Below, piece after piece: positions 1-7,297 of a stretch of 64,000 bases of DNA. Source of the stretch: Chitinophaga alhagiae (GTDB lineage Bacteria > Bacteroidota > Bacteroidia > Chitinophagales > Chitinophagaceae); NCBI RefSeq assembly GCF_003568665.1, contig NZ_QXMH01000005.1, positions 248,001 to 312,000 of the forward strand, written 5' to 3'. Under the pieces are notes generated by a model, which saw only the letters and a list, made by a program, of their open reading frames with translations, had not been told where the DNA came from and did no database searches. Each line of letters starts with the position of its first letter. The first letter of the stretch is position 1. Made by a program: the position numbers and the translations under genes.

Positions 1-1
1 C

Positions 2-181
2 CTCCTGATAGAGAAAATGGCCGTGAACCTGCAAGACCCTTTTGAAAATAAACCTACTGATACGCCTATGACCGCCATTGCCCGCCGCATAGAGCATGAC
101 CTGCTGCAGATGCTGGACGATGTGCCCCTGCCCGAGCCGGAACATGAGCCGGCACAGACCGAACAATTTTACGTACTATAG
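2..181 (+). CDS. Bestrophin-family channel protein, C-terminal fragment
   Basis: This is the 3' end of a gene that begins before the window; 59 residues are visible, ending FYVL and TAG. The fragment carries the tail signature of bacterial bestrophin-like (UPF0187/YneE) membrane channels: a hydrophobic residue run, then LQDPFENKPTDTPM and a helix with RRIEHDLLQML. In the family this segment follows the last membrane helix and lies in the cytoplasmic part of the pentameric anion or cation channel. The assignment rests on this conserved tail only, because the membrane helices lie outside the window. A perfect hairpin terminator follows directly after the stop codon. Confidence 0.8.
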   Translation, partial: LLIEKMAVNLQDPFENKPTDTPMTAIARRIEHDLLQMLDDVPLPEPEHEPAQTEQFYVL

Positions 182-211
182 ACCGGTTGTTTGCAAACAA
201 CCGGTTTTTTT
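182..211 (+). terminator. Intrinsic terminator after the bestrophin gene
   Basis: A perfect 24-bp palindrome (ACCGGTTGTTTG and its exact complement) starts one base after the bestrophin stop and runs into seven T residues. The same bases contain the TTTG of the next promoter, so terminator and promoter overlap. Confidence 0.85.
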
Positions 212-220
212 GTACCTTTG
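190..220 (+). promoter_or_regulatory. Bacteroidota promoter for the ABC-F gene
   Basis: TTTG at 190-193, a 19-bp spacer, and TACCTTTG at 213-220 match the Bacteroidota primary-sigma consensus (TTTG or TTG, 19-21 bp, TAnnTTTG). Transcription would start near 224 and give an untranslated leader of nearly 200 nt before the ABC-F start codon. Confidence 0.7.
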
Positions 221-420
221 CGCCATCATGAAGTTATAATCCACCCATACACCGCATCTCACAGGTGCATCTGCAAGCCGCTCCGGCTTCATCATCTTCA
301 TTCATCATTTTATTTACCGTACAAAACATCTTGTCATGAAAATTACATCCTGCCAACGGGCTGCCTACTGTATTGCTTCCCGCCCGTGGAAGCCTGTTCC
401 TCACTCCACAACATCACTAC
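221..420 (+). promoter_or_regulatory. Long 5' leader of the ABC-F gene with small hairpins and possible leader peptides
   Basis: The region holds a compact hairpin (AAGCCG, loop CTC, CGGCTT at 275-289) and a second possible stem (ACGGGC at 356-361 with GCCCGT at 382-387). Two short reading frames start in it: MKL at 229, and one starting MKITSC at 336, which is 50 codons long and overlaps the ABC-F start in another frame. Antibiotic-resistance ABC-F genes are often controlled by ribosome-mediated attenuation in such leaders; whether this one is, is inference. Confidence 0.35.
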
Positions 421-2013
421 ATGCTTATCAACGCGCAACATATCAGTTATCATACGCCCAACCGGGAACCGCTTTTCCGCAATATTAGTTTCAGTCTCCG
501 GAAAGGAGATAAAGCCGCCATTGCCGGCAACAACGGCGCCGGCAAAACCACCCTGCTGAAGATCATTGCAGGACTGGAAAAAAATTACACCGGTCAGCTG
601 CAGGTGCCCGGCAACCTCTATTACATCCCGCAACACTATGGCCACTTCAATCAGCTTACTGTAGCAGCGGCGCTGGGTATTGCGCCCCTGCTGGAAGCCC
701 TCCGCGCCGTGGAAGGCGGCGCGGTAGACCAGCGGTATTATGACCTGCTGGAACACAACTGGGACATCTCCGCCCGTTGTGAAGAAGCCTTTGCCAGGTG
801 GGGCCTGCGGGGCATTGCCCTGGAGCAGCCGCTGCACCAGCTGAGCGGCGGCATGAAAACAAGGCTGTTCCTCTCCGGCATTGATATTTTCAAGCCCGCC
901 ATTGTGCTGCTGGATGAGCCTACCAATCACCTGGACAAACCCGCCCGCGCCCAGCTTTATGAGTGGATGGAAACTACCGGCTGCACCTTGCTGCTCACCA
1001 GCCACGACCGCCAGCTGCTCCGCCTTTGCAATCCCATCTGGGAGCTGAATGCCGGCGGCATCAAAGTGTACGGCGGTAACTATGACCTGTACGCGGCGCA
1101 GAAAGATGCGGAAACGGCCGCCATGGAACACCAGCTGGCGCATCATGAAAAAACGCTTAAAGAGGCCCGCCAGAAGCAGCAGCAGGCGCTGGAAAGAAAA
1201 CAGCATGCGGATGCGCAGGCACGCAAGCGGTACGCCGGCTCCAGCGAACCGAAAGGTTTTCTGAACGGCCGCCGGAATGCAGCGGAAGCCAGTACGGCAA
1301 AGCTCAAACACGTACATGCGGATAAAGTAAGCGAACTGCGGGCAGACCTGGAAGAAGTGGCCGCCATGGCGCAGGTACAGCGTATCATGAAGGGGTATTT
1401 CGGCGCTTCCGCCCTGCCCGCCAGCAAAGTATTGATACAGGCCACCGGGGTCAATCATGCTTTTGACAACGGGCAGTGGTTATGGCCGGCGCCTGTTACG
1501 CTCACCATCCGCAGCGGCAGCAGGCTGGCAATTTCGGGCAATAACGGCAGCGGCAAAACCACCCTGCTGAACATATTGCAGCGCCGGGTAGCGCCCGGCC
1601 AGGGCAGCGTTGCGGCCGCAAGCTGCAGGGCGCTGCTGCTGGACCAGGATTACAGCCTCATTGACCGGAAAAAGACCGTGCTGCAACAGGCAGACAGCTT
1701 TAATGAAGCCAGGCTCGAAGCCGCCATGGTACACACGCTGCTGGCGGGTTTCCTGTTTGGGCCGGCAGACTGGGAGAAACCCTGCGCCGTGCTCAGCGGC
1801 GGGGAAATGCTGCGCCTGGCCCTCTGCTGCATGGTGCTGCAGCATAAAGCGCCGGATATTATCTTCCTGGATGAGCCCACCAACAACCTGGACCTGGGCA
1901 ATATCGAAATGCTGGGGAAAGTTTTTGCCACTTACCGGGGGGCGCTGGTGATCGTCTCTCACGATGCCGGTTTTCTGCAGGAAACGGGCGTTACAGCAGC
2001 ATTGCAGTTATAA
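421..2013 (+). CDS. ABC-F family ATPase (ribosome-associated or antibiotic-protection type)
   Basis: The 530-residue protein has two ABC domains and no membrane segment, the layout of ABC-F proteins that act on the ribosome E site. Domain 1 has Walker A GNNGAGKTT (about residues 36-44), signature LSGG, and Walker B with VLLDEPTNHLD. Domain 2 has GNNGSGKTT, LSGG and IIFLDEPTNNLD. The linker between them is rich in charged helix (EKTLKEARQKQQQALERK), as expected for the interdomain arm. The start at 421 (MLINAQHISY) puts the first beta-strand at the usual place; the frame stays open 16 codons further upstream but those codons look unlike the family. Whether it protects from an antibiotic or has a translation role cannot be read from the sequence. 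The gene has its own promoter and a strong terminator. Confidence 0.9.
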   Translation: MLINAQHISYHTPNREPLFRNISFSLRKGDKAAIAGNNGAGKTTLLKIIAGLEKNYTGQLQVPGNLYYIPQHYGHFNQLTVAAALGIAPLLEALRAVEGGAVDQRYYDLLEHNWDISARCEEAFARWGLRGIALEQPLHQLSGGMKTRLFLSGIDIFKPAIVLLDEPTNHLDKPARAQLYEWMETTGCTLLLTSHDRQLLRLCNPIWELNAGGIKVYGGNYDLYAAQKDAETAAMEHQLAHHEKTLKEARQKQQQALERKQHADAQARKRYAGSSEPKGFLNGRRNAAEASTAKLKHVHADKVSELRADLEEVAAMAQVQRIMKGYFGASALPASKVLIQATGVNHAFDNGQWLWPAPVTLTIRSGSRLAISGNNGSGKTTLLNILQRRVAPGQGSVAAASCRALLLDQDYSLIDRKKTVLQQADSFNEARLEAAMVHTLLAGFLFGPADWEKPCAVLSGGEMLRLALCCMVLQHKAPDIIFLDEPTNNLDLGNIEMLGKVFATYRGALVIVSHDAGFLQETGVTAALQL

Positions 2014-2018
2014 GGAAC

Positions 2019-2058
2019 GGGCCGTTGCGGGCCAAAACACACGCAGCGGCCCTTTTTT
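2019..2058 (+). terminator. Intrinsic terminator after the ABC-F gene
   Basis: GGGCCGTTGC at 2019-2028 pairs with GCAGCGGCCC at 2043-2052 (ten pairs, one G-U), followed by six T residues. Confidence 0.85.
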
Positions 2059-2105
2059 GCTGAACACTTCCGGCGCGGTCGTGTTATACAGTAAATTTAA
2101 CTGCT

Positions 2106-3152
2106 ATGAACCTATTGCTCAAGACTGTGCTGGCGGCTGCCATTGCTTTGTTCCTGTTCCCTGCGCAGACAACCACGGCCTGTACCAGGGTGGTCTACAA
2201 AGGTCTGAACAACCTCTATATCACCGCCCGTTCTATGGACTGGAAGGAAGACCTCAAGACCAACCTCTGGTTATTTCCGAGAGGCATGGCGCGGACAGGG
2301 GAAACCGGCCCGCAATCCATCAAATGGACATCGAAGTACGGCAGCGTAGTGGCGTCCGCGTATGAAATTTCCAGTACGGACGGGATGAATGAAAAAGGCC
2401 TTGTGGCCAACCTCCTATGGCTGGCGGAATCCAAATACCCGGCATGGGACCACCAAAAGCCGGGGCTCTCCATTTCAGCATGGGTGCAATATGTGCTGGA
2501 CAATTTTGCTACTGTAAAAGAGGCTGTAGACGCCCTTCAGCAGGAGAAATTCGTGATCGTGACAGACAAGGTGCCCGGGCAGGACAGGGATGCCACCCTG
2601 CATTTGTCTATTTCCGACCCAACAGGTGATAACGCCATTTTTGAATACATTGACGGTAAACTGGTGATACATCATGACCCATCCTACAATGTAATGACCA
2701 ATTCACCCGTATTTGACAAGCAGCTGGCATTGAATGAATACTGGAAGGAAATAGGCGGCACCGTAATGTTGCCGGGCACCAACCGGGCGGCAGACAGGTT
2801 TGCAAGAGCATCTTTCTATGCCAGCGCTATTCCAAAAACAGACAACACGCATGTGGCAGTAGCCTGCGCTTTCAGTGTGATCCGTAACTGTTCCGTACCC
2901 TTAGGTATCTCAACCCCCGACCAGCCTAATATTTCATCTACGCTCTGGCGGTCTGTGTCTGACCATAAAAACCTGGTATATTATTTTGAGACCACGCTCA
3001 TGCCCAACATATTCTGGGTAGATCTAAAAGACGTTAATTTTACCGCCGGGGCGCCTGTAAAAAAGCTGGGATTGACTAAAGGTGAGGTGTACGCGGGCAA
3101 CGCCGTTAAATCATTTGTAACTGCGCAGCCCTTCAAGTTCCTGGGCATTTAA
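2106..3152 (+). CDS. Secreted linear amide C-N hydrolase, choloylglycine hydrolase family
   Basis: The 348-residue protein starts with a signal peptide ending at TTTA, directly before Cys26, which would become the N-terminal nucleophile after cleavage. Other family positions are in place: Arg42 and Asp45 in ITARSMDW, Asn in GMNEKGLVANLLWL, Asn in YNVMTNSP, and Arg in AADRFARASF. This is the catalytic set of Ntn hydrolases that cleave amide bonds of conjugated bile salts, penicillin V or N-acyl homoserine lactones. Periplasmic location is inferred from the signal peptide. For a soil-type Bacteroidota a bile-salt substrate is less likely than acyl amides or signalling lactones, but sequence alone does not settle it. 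It stands alone between a terminator and the convergent hicAB genes. Confidence 0.85.
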   Translation: MNLLLKTVLAAAIALFLFPAQTTTACTRVVYKGLNNLYITARSMDWKEDLKTNLWLFPRGMARTGETGPQSIKWTSKYGSVVASAYEISSTDGMNEKGLVANLLWLAESKYPAWDHQKPGLSISAWVQYVLDNFATVKEAVDALQQEKFVIVTDKVPGQDRDATLHLSISDPTGDNAIFEYIDGKLVIHHDPSYNVMTNSPVFDKQLALNEYWKEIGGTVMLPGTNRAADRFARASFYASAIPKTDNTHVAVACAFSVIRNCSVPLGISTPDQPNISSTLWRSVSDHKNLVYYFETTLMPNIFWVDLKDVNFTAGAPVKKLGLTKGEVYAGNAVKSFVTAQPFKFLGI

Positions 3153-3196
3153 AACAACATATTCAGCGGCAGCATGAAGTAGTGCTGCCGCTCCTC

Positions 3197-3568
3197 TCAG
3201 GCATGGGCCTGCAGTTCCCTGTTCATTTCATTTTTATGGGAAAGCGCAAAGTCAATGGCTTTTTTTACAAAGTCATTTAAAGAGATGTTGTTGACCGCCG
3301 CAAACAGGGCGGCCTCCTTGTGCAGGTCTGTGGGAATACGTACATTGAAAGAGCCCTTGTAGGTTTTGCCCGGCTCCTTGCCAAGCTGCCGGCAGGTCTC
3401 TATATAATCTTCCACAGCTTCGCGGAAAGACTTTTTCAGCTCCCTGACGGAAGACCCCTCAAAACTCACCAGGTCATCTATGCCCAGCACCTTGCCAAAA
3501 AACACGTCATCTTCTGCGCTGTAATGAACGGAAGCCCGATAATCTTTGTATTGTAACACGTCATTCAT
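3197..3568 (-). CDS. hicB: HicB-family antitoxin
   Basis: The 123-residue protein has the HicB layout: an N-terminal half-RNase-H-like fold (YKDYRASVHYSAEDDVFFGKVLGI, then SFEGSSVRELKKSFREAVEDYI) and a C-terminal ribbon-helix-helix segment (GSFNVRIPTDLHKEAALFAAVNNISLNDFVKKAI) that would bind DNA. In the family it neutralises the HicA mRNA interferase and represses its own operon. The start overlaps the end of hicA by 8 bp, so the two are translationally coupled with the toxin first. It ends convergently with the Ntn hydrolase gene. Confidence 0.88.
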   Translation of the reverse strand: MNDVLQYKDYRASVHYSAEDDVFFGKVLGIDDLVSFEGSSVRELKKSFREAVEDYIETCRQLGKEPGKTYKGSFNVRIPTDLHKEAALFAAVNNISLNDFVKKAIDFALSHKNEMNRELQAHA

Positions 3569-3824
3569 ATTTTAAATGGCCTTTTTCTGTTAGGTGTACA
3601 ATTACCTGTTTGAGTATATACTCCTTAATGGTGTTTTCCGGGTGAGGCTTATGCAACACAATTACATTCCTGTACATGTCTGCAAACTTCCGCCTTGAAC
3701 CGCCCGTTTTTCCATTGCGAAGCTCCACATATCCATACATCATCAGCAACCTTACCAGCTCGTCCCAAGTAAAATCCCGGGGGAACGACAACATCCGGGT
3801 TAACAATTTTTCCTGTCTGCTCAT
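3561..3824 (-). CDS. hicA: HicA-family toxin with a changed active-site region
   Basis: The 87-residue protein has a dsRBD-like HicA fold: DELVRLLMMYGYVELRNGKTGGSRRKF followed by VIVLHKPHPENTIKEYILKQVIVHL. HicA toxins cleave mRNA with a histidine that normally follows GS. Here the position reads GGSRRKF, with arginine in place of histidine, while the later HKPHP motif is intact. A clade of HicA-like proteins with GSR in this place exists to my knowledge, so it may still be active. The start at 3824 (MSRQEKLL) gives the family length; the frame is open 20 codons further upstream, but those codons lie in the leader. The gene precedes hicB and has a promoter within the 3' end of the marR-like gene. 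Confidence 0.82.
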   Translation of the reverse strand: MSRQEKLLTRMLSFPRDFTWDELVRLLMMYGYVELRNGKTGGSRRKFADMYRNVIVLHKPHPENTIKEYILKQVIVHLTEKGHLKYE

Positions 3825-3895
3825 ATGAATTTGAGTTTGTCTTCTTTTTGATAACAATCTCCATACGGGCATTTGACATAGCAACTAAATTTCAG

Positions 3896-4393
3896 TTACA
3901 AACTTACATCATCCTTTCCGGTCTTCCAAATCTTTTTAGCACATTCCAAAAAAGACCGTTCTTTCAATTTTGCTTCTACTTCTTCTACAGCGCGCAGCAG
4001 GTTGTTCGGCGTATCGGTCAGTTCCGCCAGCGAGCGGGCCATCACATGCCATACCGGCCTCATTTTCTCCACCAGCTCGCGGCCTTTGGGCGTGAGCGCT
4101 ATCAGCCGTTTCCTTTCGTCTGCCTTGTCTTTCCTGGAACGTACCAGCCTGATCTTTTCCAGCTCTTTCAGCAAACTGATGGTGGAGGGATGGGTATACC
4201 CGATCTCTTCCGCAATTTCTACCACGCTCAGCAAGGGTTTGGCGGTAAGGGCCCAGATCACCGGGAACCATTTGGGCTCAAAGTCTATGCCGCAGGCCTG
4301 GTAGATCAACAGGCCGTCTTTCCGCAACTGGTCGCTGAGGCGCTGCAGCCTTGTGGAAATGGCCAGTATACCGGCCTCGTCAATAATATTCAT
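3896..4393 (-). CDS. MarR-family transcriptional regulator
   Basis: The 165-residue protein has a winged helix-turn-helix (LSVVEIAEEIGYTHPSTISLLKELEKIRLVRSRKDKADERKRLIALTPKGRELV) between helices used for dimerisation. Asp and Arg in KADERKRLIALTPKG are the wing residues typical of MarR. It overlaps the upstream acetyltransferase gene by 4 bp (ATGA), so the pair forms one operon. A 20-bp inverted repeat between the promoter elements of that operon fits a MarR operator and suggests autorepression. The ligand is unknown. The protein is slightly longer than typical MarR (about 145) because of its N-terminal helix. Confidence 0.88.
   Translation of the reverse strand: MNIIDEAGILAISTRLQRLSDQLRKDGLLIYQACGIDFEPKWFPVIWALTAKPLLSVVEIAEEIGYTHPSTISLLKELEKIRLVRSRKDKADERKRLIALTPKGRELVEKMRPVWHVMARSLAELTDTPNNLLRAVEEVEAKLKERSFLECAKKIWKTGKDDVSL
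3899..3930 (-). promoter_or_regulatory. Promoter of hicAB inside the end of the MarR-family gene
   Basis: On the minus strand TTTG (3927-3930), a 20-bp spacer and TAAGTTTG (3899-3906) match the Bacteroidota consensus. The element lies in the last codons of the upstream MarR gene, so hicAB can be expressed independently. Confidence 0.65.
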
Positions 4394-4890
4394 GATGCTG
4401 CCAGGTGAAGGTGAAAAAACAAGGTGTCTACATGTACCAGCGGGAAATACGGCGGCAGTTCCGTTTTGGCTACCCGGGTAAAACCGTTCCTTTCATAAAA
4501 ACGCTGGGCGGCTTTCAATACTTCTACCGTACCCAGGTAAATGTCTGTGATCCCCTGCCGGCGGCAATAGTCCAGCAGGGTTTCCAGCAGCCGCTGCGCC
4601 ACCGCCAGTTCCTTGCCCCGGTATTCTTTTTTAACGAACATTTTACGGATGGCGCCGGCGTGGTGGCCTATGTTGATAAGCGCAACGGTGCCCAGCAGCT
4701 CCCTGTCTTTAAACGCGCCCCAGAACTGGCCGCCGCCCTGCTGGTAAAAACCTTCTATGTTCAGCAGGTCCGGCTGGTCCTCGAGCGTTACGGGAATATT
4801 ATGCTCCACCTGCTGGATGGGTAATATCAGCTCAACCACCTGCGCGGAATAGGTGTTGTTCAGTGTTTGAATGTTGAATGCCTGTGTCAT
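4390..4890 (-). CDS. GNAT-family N-acetyltransferase
   Basis: The 166-residue protein has the GNAT acetyl-CoA-binding core: GTVALINIG, AIRKMFVKKEYRGKELAVAQRLLETLLDYCRRQG (motif A) and LKAAQRFYERNGFTRV (motif B). The substrate is unknown. It is the first gene of a two-gene operon with a MarR regulator, so it may acetylate a small toxic compound sensed by that regulator, which is inference. The ATG at 4890 (MTQAFNIQ) is chosen because the further in-frame start at 4911 is a TTG that forms part of the -7 promoter element and so is not translated. Confidence 0.85.
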   Translation of the reverse strand: MTQAFNIQTLNNTYSAQVVELILPIQQVEHNIPVTLEDQPDLLNIEGFYQQGGGQFWGAFKDRELLGTVALINIGHHAGAIRKMFVKKEYRGKELAVAQRLLETLLDYCRRQGITDIYLGTVEVLKAAQRFYERNGFTRVAKTELPPYFPLVHVDTLFFHLHLAAS

Positions 4891-4908
4891 GGTCTGTAAA
4901 AATATGTA

Positions 4909-4940
4909 CAAAGATACGTAGTTGACTACATATTATCAAA
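4909..4940 (-). promoter_or_regulatory. Promoter of the GNAT-marR operon with an internal palindromic operator
   Basis: On the minus strand TTTG (4937-4940), a 20-bp spacer and TATCTTTG (4909-4916) match the Bacteroidota consensus. A dyad fills the spacer at 4914-4933: core GTAGT, two bases, ACTAC, extended on both sides so that only one pair of the 20 bp mismatches. Binding there would block the polymerase, which fits repression by the MarR protein of the operon. Confidence 0.75.
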
Positions 4941-4961
4941 AGACCCGGCAGGCGGGAGCAT

Positions 4962-5001
4962 AAAAAAGCCCGGGAGGTGTTTATTGTAACACCTCCCGGG
5001 C
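4962..5001 (-). terminator. Intrinsic terminator of the first SusCD operon
   Basis: A 14-bp perfect stem (GCCCGGGAGGTGTT with its complement, loop of 6 nt, 4968-5001) is followed on the minus strand by six T residues. It closes the operon ending with the Gfo/Idh/MocA gene. Confidence 0.88.
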
Positions 5002-5018
5002 AATGGGCAAAACATTGG

Positions 5019-6320
5019 TCAAACCGCCCAGTCCGCCTTCATTTTGCGTGACAGCAACCCGTTGGCGGCGTTGTTATTTTCGAAACGTTCTTTTTCAGGG
5101 TCCCAGCGCAGGGGCGTGCCCAGTTCAAAAGCAATATTGGCCAGGTTGCCCACCGTGGCGCTGCGGTGGCCCGTTTCCACATCGGCTACCGGCTTGCTGC
5201 GTTTTTTAACGGCCTGCAGGAAGTCTGCGTGATGATGATCGCTGTGATAAACACGTTTAGGGAGGTTGCCGCTCAACTGGGCTATGAGGTTTTCCGGTTG
5301 TGTTACCAGCTTTCCCCGCTGCACTTCAATAGTGCCCGCCGTGCCGTTGAACTGGATGGCGTGTTTTTTCCCGAAGTCTTCGTGCGTCATGACCACCCCG
5401 TTGGCGTAGCGCATGGTGAGGTGCTGAACGTCTTTGCCATTGGGCGGGGTGATCTCCACCGGGCCGCTATGGTCCATATCCAGCGCCCACTGCACTATAT
5501 CGAACATGTGCGCGCCCCAGTCTGTAATGTCTCCGCCACCCAGGCCCTTGAAATCCCGCCAGCGGCCCCAGATGCTGTCTCCTATCACCGGGTTGAGCTG
5601 ATGGTTGTAGTGCACATAGTCATTCGGCCCCAGCCAGAGCGGCCAGTCCAGGTCAGCGGGCACGGTTTCTTCCGGCAGGTTGTAAGGCACCGGAGGGCCG
5701 CCTATGCTCACTTTGATGTTTTTGATATCGCCTATCAGCCCGTTCCTCACCAGTTCCGCCGTTTGCCTGAACTCCGGCCGGGAGCGCTGCATGCTGCCGG
5801 TTTGCAGTACGCGTTTATGTTTGGCAACGGCATTCACCATGGCGCGGCCTTCGGCTATGGTGAGGGAAAGCGGTTTCTCGCAGTAAATGTCCTTTCCCGC
5901 CGCCGCCGCGCGTACCACCATGGCGGCATGCCAGTGGTCAGGCGTGGCAATTACCACGGCATCTATATCTTTACGGTCCAGCAGTTCCGTAAAATGATGA
6001 AAGGGCGCACAGGCTTTGTAAGCGCTCTGCCCTGATCTGGCCGCGTAGTAAGCATCCACCTGCTTGCAGAAGTGGGCTGTTTTGGAATCGTATACATCAC
6101 AGGCGGCCACAATTTTAGCCTGCTCCTGCGGGAGAAAAGATTTTTGCAGGGACAGCCCCTGCCGCCCGGCGCCAATAAAGCCCAGGCTCACCTGGTCGCT
6201 GGGAGCGGTATATCCCCTGCCGCCCAGCACATGCCGGGGCAGTATCAAAAACGCGGAAAGCGCCGCGGCATTGCTGACAAACTGCCGGCGGCTGATGGTA
6301 TTTTTGCTGTTTTTCATCAT
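5019..6320 (-). CDS. Gfo/Idh/MocA-family oxidoreductase, Tat-exported
   Basis: The 433-residue protein opens with a twin-arginine signal (SRRQFVSNAAALSAFLILP, residues about 10-28). It then has a Rossmann fold with GFIGAGRQG, the family motif EKPLS (YCEKPLSLTIAEGRAMV), and the C-terminal alpha/beta domain with GGGDITDWGAHMFDIVQWAL. Members oxidise or dehydrate sugars with tightly bound NAD(P), and Tat export of a folded, cofactor-loaded enzyme is common in Bacteroidota. As the last gene of the SusCD operon it probably processes a product of the upstream sulfatase or glycosidase in the periplasm. The substrate is not predictable from the sequence. Confidence 0.9.
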   Translation of the reverse strand: MMKNSKNTISRRQFVSNAAALSAFLILPRHVLGGRGYTAPSDQVSLGFIGAGRQGLSLQKSFLPQEQAKIVAACDVYDSKTAHFCKQVDAYYAARSGQSAYKACAPFHHFTELLDRKDIDAVVIATPDHWHAAMVVRAAAAGKDIYCEKPLSLTIAEGRAMVNAVAKHKRVLQTGSMQRSRPEFRQTAELVRNGLIGDIKNIKVSIGGPPVPYNLPEETVPADLDWPLWLGPNDYVHYNHQLNPVIGDSIWGRWRDFKGLGGGDITDWGAHMFDIVQWALDMDHSGPVEITPPNGKDVQHLTMRYANGVVMTHEDFGKKHAIQFNGTAGTIEVQRGKLVTQPENLIAQLSGNLPKRVYHSDHHHADFLQAVKKRSKPVADVETGHRSATVGNLANIAFELGTPLRWDPEKERFENNNAANGLLSRKMKADWAV

Positions 6321-6348
6321 AGTTTAAGATAGCTATTTTTTTTCGCCG

Positions 6349-7287
6349 TTAATAGCGGAAAAAGCGGGCCTTGGAAGAAGGCGCGGTTTGCAGCGGCTTG
6401 AGCGCCGCGCCGCTTTCAACGCCGAGGTCTGCTTCTATCACGTCCGCGCCATGGCCAATCAGGTTAAGGTACCCTTTTTCGAGCGCCGCGGCGTCTATCT
6501 GGCCGCTGGTGAACTGCCGGTCATAGTTGCGCGAGCTGCCTAAAATGCACATGGCGCCGCGCTGGTGAACTTCATGGAAAATAGCGGAATCGCGCGGCAG
6601 CTCGTGGCTTACAAAACCGATGATGTTTTCCCAGGGCACGCCGCTTTCATCCAGCTGCTTTACCTGTTCCATTTTGCCCGTCATCACTTCCATCATAATG
6701 TCCGGGCTGAGCTGGTAACATTTTTTGATATCGTTCAGCGAGTAGGCTATCACAATGGCGTTGGCCTGGGCGTTGTGTTCCAGTATCTTTTGGGCGCGCA
6801 CTTCAACAGGCACGTCCTTGGCGTCTATCACCAGCACCGTTTTCCCCTTTGCCCATTCCAGCGCTTCATCCAGCGTGGGAATGGTGTAACCGGTGAGATG
6901 GCCTTCCGTATCTTTCAGCCGCAGCTTGCGCAGCGCTGCCAGCGTGTGGTCTGCTACCTTGCCCTGGCCGTTGGTGGTACGGTCAAGCGTAGCGTCATGC
7001 ATCAGCACAATGTGGCCGTCTTTGGTATATCGCGGGTCTATTTCCAGCATGGCCGGGTTATGCGCCAGCGTGTTCTCAAACGTGGCGATGCAGTTCTCAG
7101 GAAACCCCTTCCTCGGGCCGCCGCGGTGCGCGCAGATAAAAGGAAGCCGGTCTGGCGAGTATTGCAGGAAGGCTTTCAGCGCCTGCGCGCTGCCGGTTTG
7201 AATGGTGTGCAGGCGTGGCGCGGCGGGCCGGTTAAAAGCACAGGCCATGGCGCATATCAAAAAGACTAAAAGGATCTTGATTTTCAT
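6349..7287 (-). CDS. Secreted glycerophosphodiester phosphodiesterase
   Basis: The 312-residue protein has a signal peptide (MKIKILLVFLICAMACAF, possibly a lipoprotein with Cys16) and a GDPD TIM barrel. Metal and catalytic residues are visible: His54-Arg55 in AHRGG, Glu64-Asn65 in PENC, Glu82 and Asp84 in LEIDPRYTKDGHIVLMHD, and His97. The family hydrolyses glycerophosphodiesters to glycerol 3-phosphate and an alcohol. Its place in the SusCD operon, 10 bp after the sulfatase gene, suggests that the locus deals with phosphodiester-bearing glycans or lipids. The frame is open 20 codons before the chosen ATG at 7287, but only this start gives a signal peptide at the N-terminus. Confidence 0.88.
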   Translation of the reverse strand: MKIKILLVFLICAMACAFNRPAAPRLHTIQTGSAQALKAFLQYSPDRLPFICAHRGGPRKGFPENCIATFENTLAHNPAMLEIDPRYTKDGHIVLMHDATLDRTTNGQGKVADHTLAALRKLRLKDTEGHLTGYTIPTLDEALEWAKGKTVLVIDAKDVPVEVRAQKILEHNAQANAIVIAYSLNDIKKCYQLSPDIMMEVMTGKMEQVKQLDESGVPWENIIGFVSHELPRDSAIFHEVHQRGAMCILGSSRNYDRQFTSGQIDAAALEKGYLNLIGHGADVIEADLGVESGAALKPLQTAPSSKARFFRY

Positions 7288-7297
7288 TACTGATGAA

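Noticed and set aside
343..1458. 371-codon open frame antisense to the ABC-F gene
   Set aside because: The plus strand encodes both Walker motifs and signatures; the antisense frame is a shadow.
2106..3152. Specific bile salt hydrolase assignment
   Set aside because: The Ntn catalytic set is shared with penicillin V acylases and lactone acylases, and the organism is probably not a gut inhabitant.
4891..4911. Upstream TTG start of the GNAT gene
   Set aside because: The TTG is part of the -7 promoter element and would not be in the mRNA.
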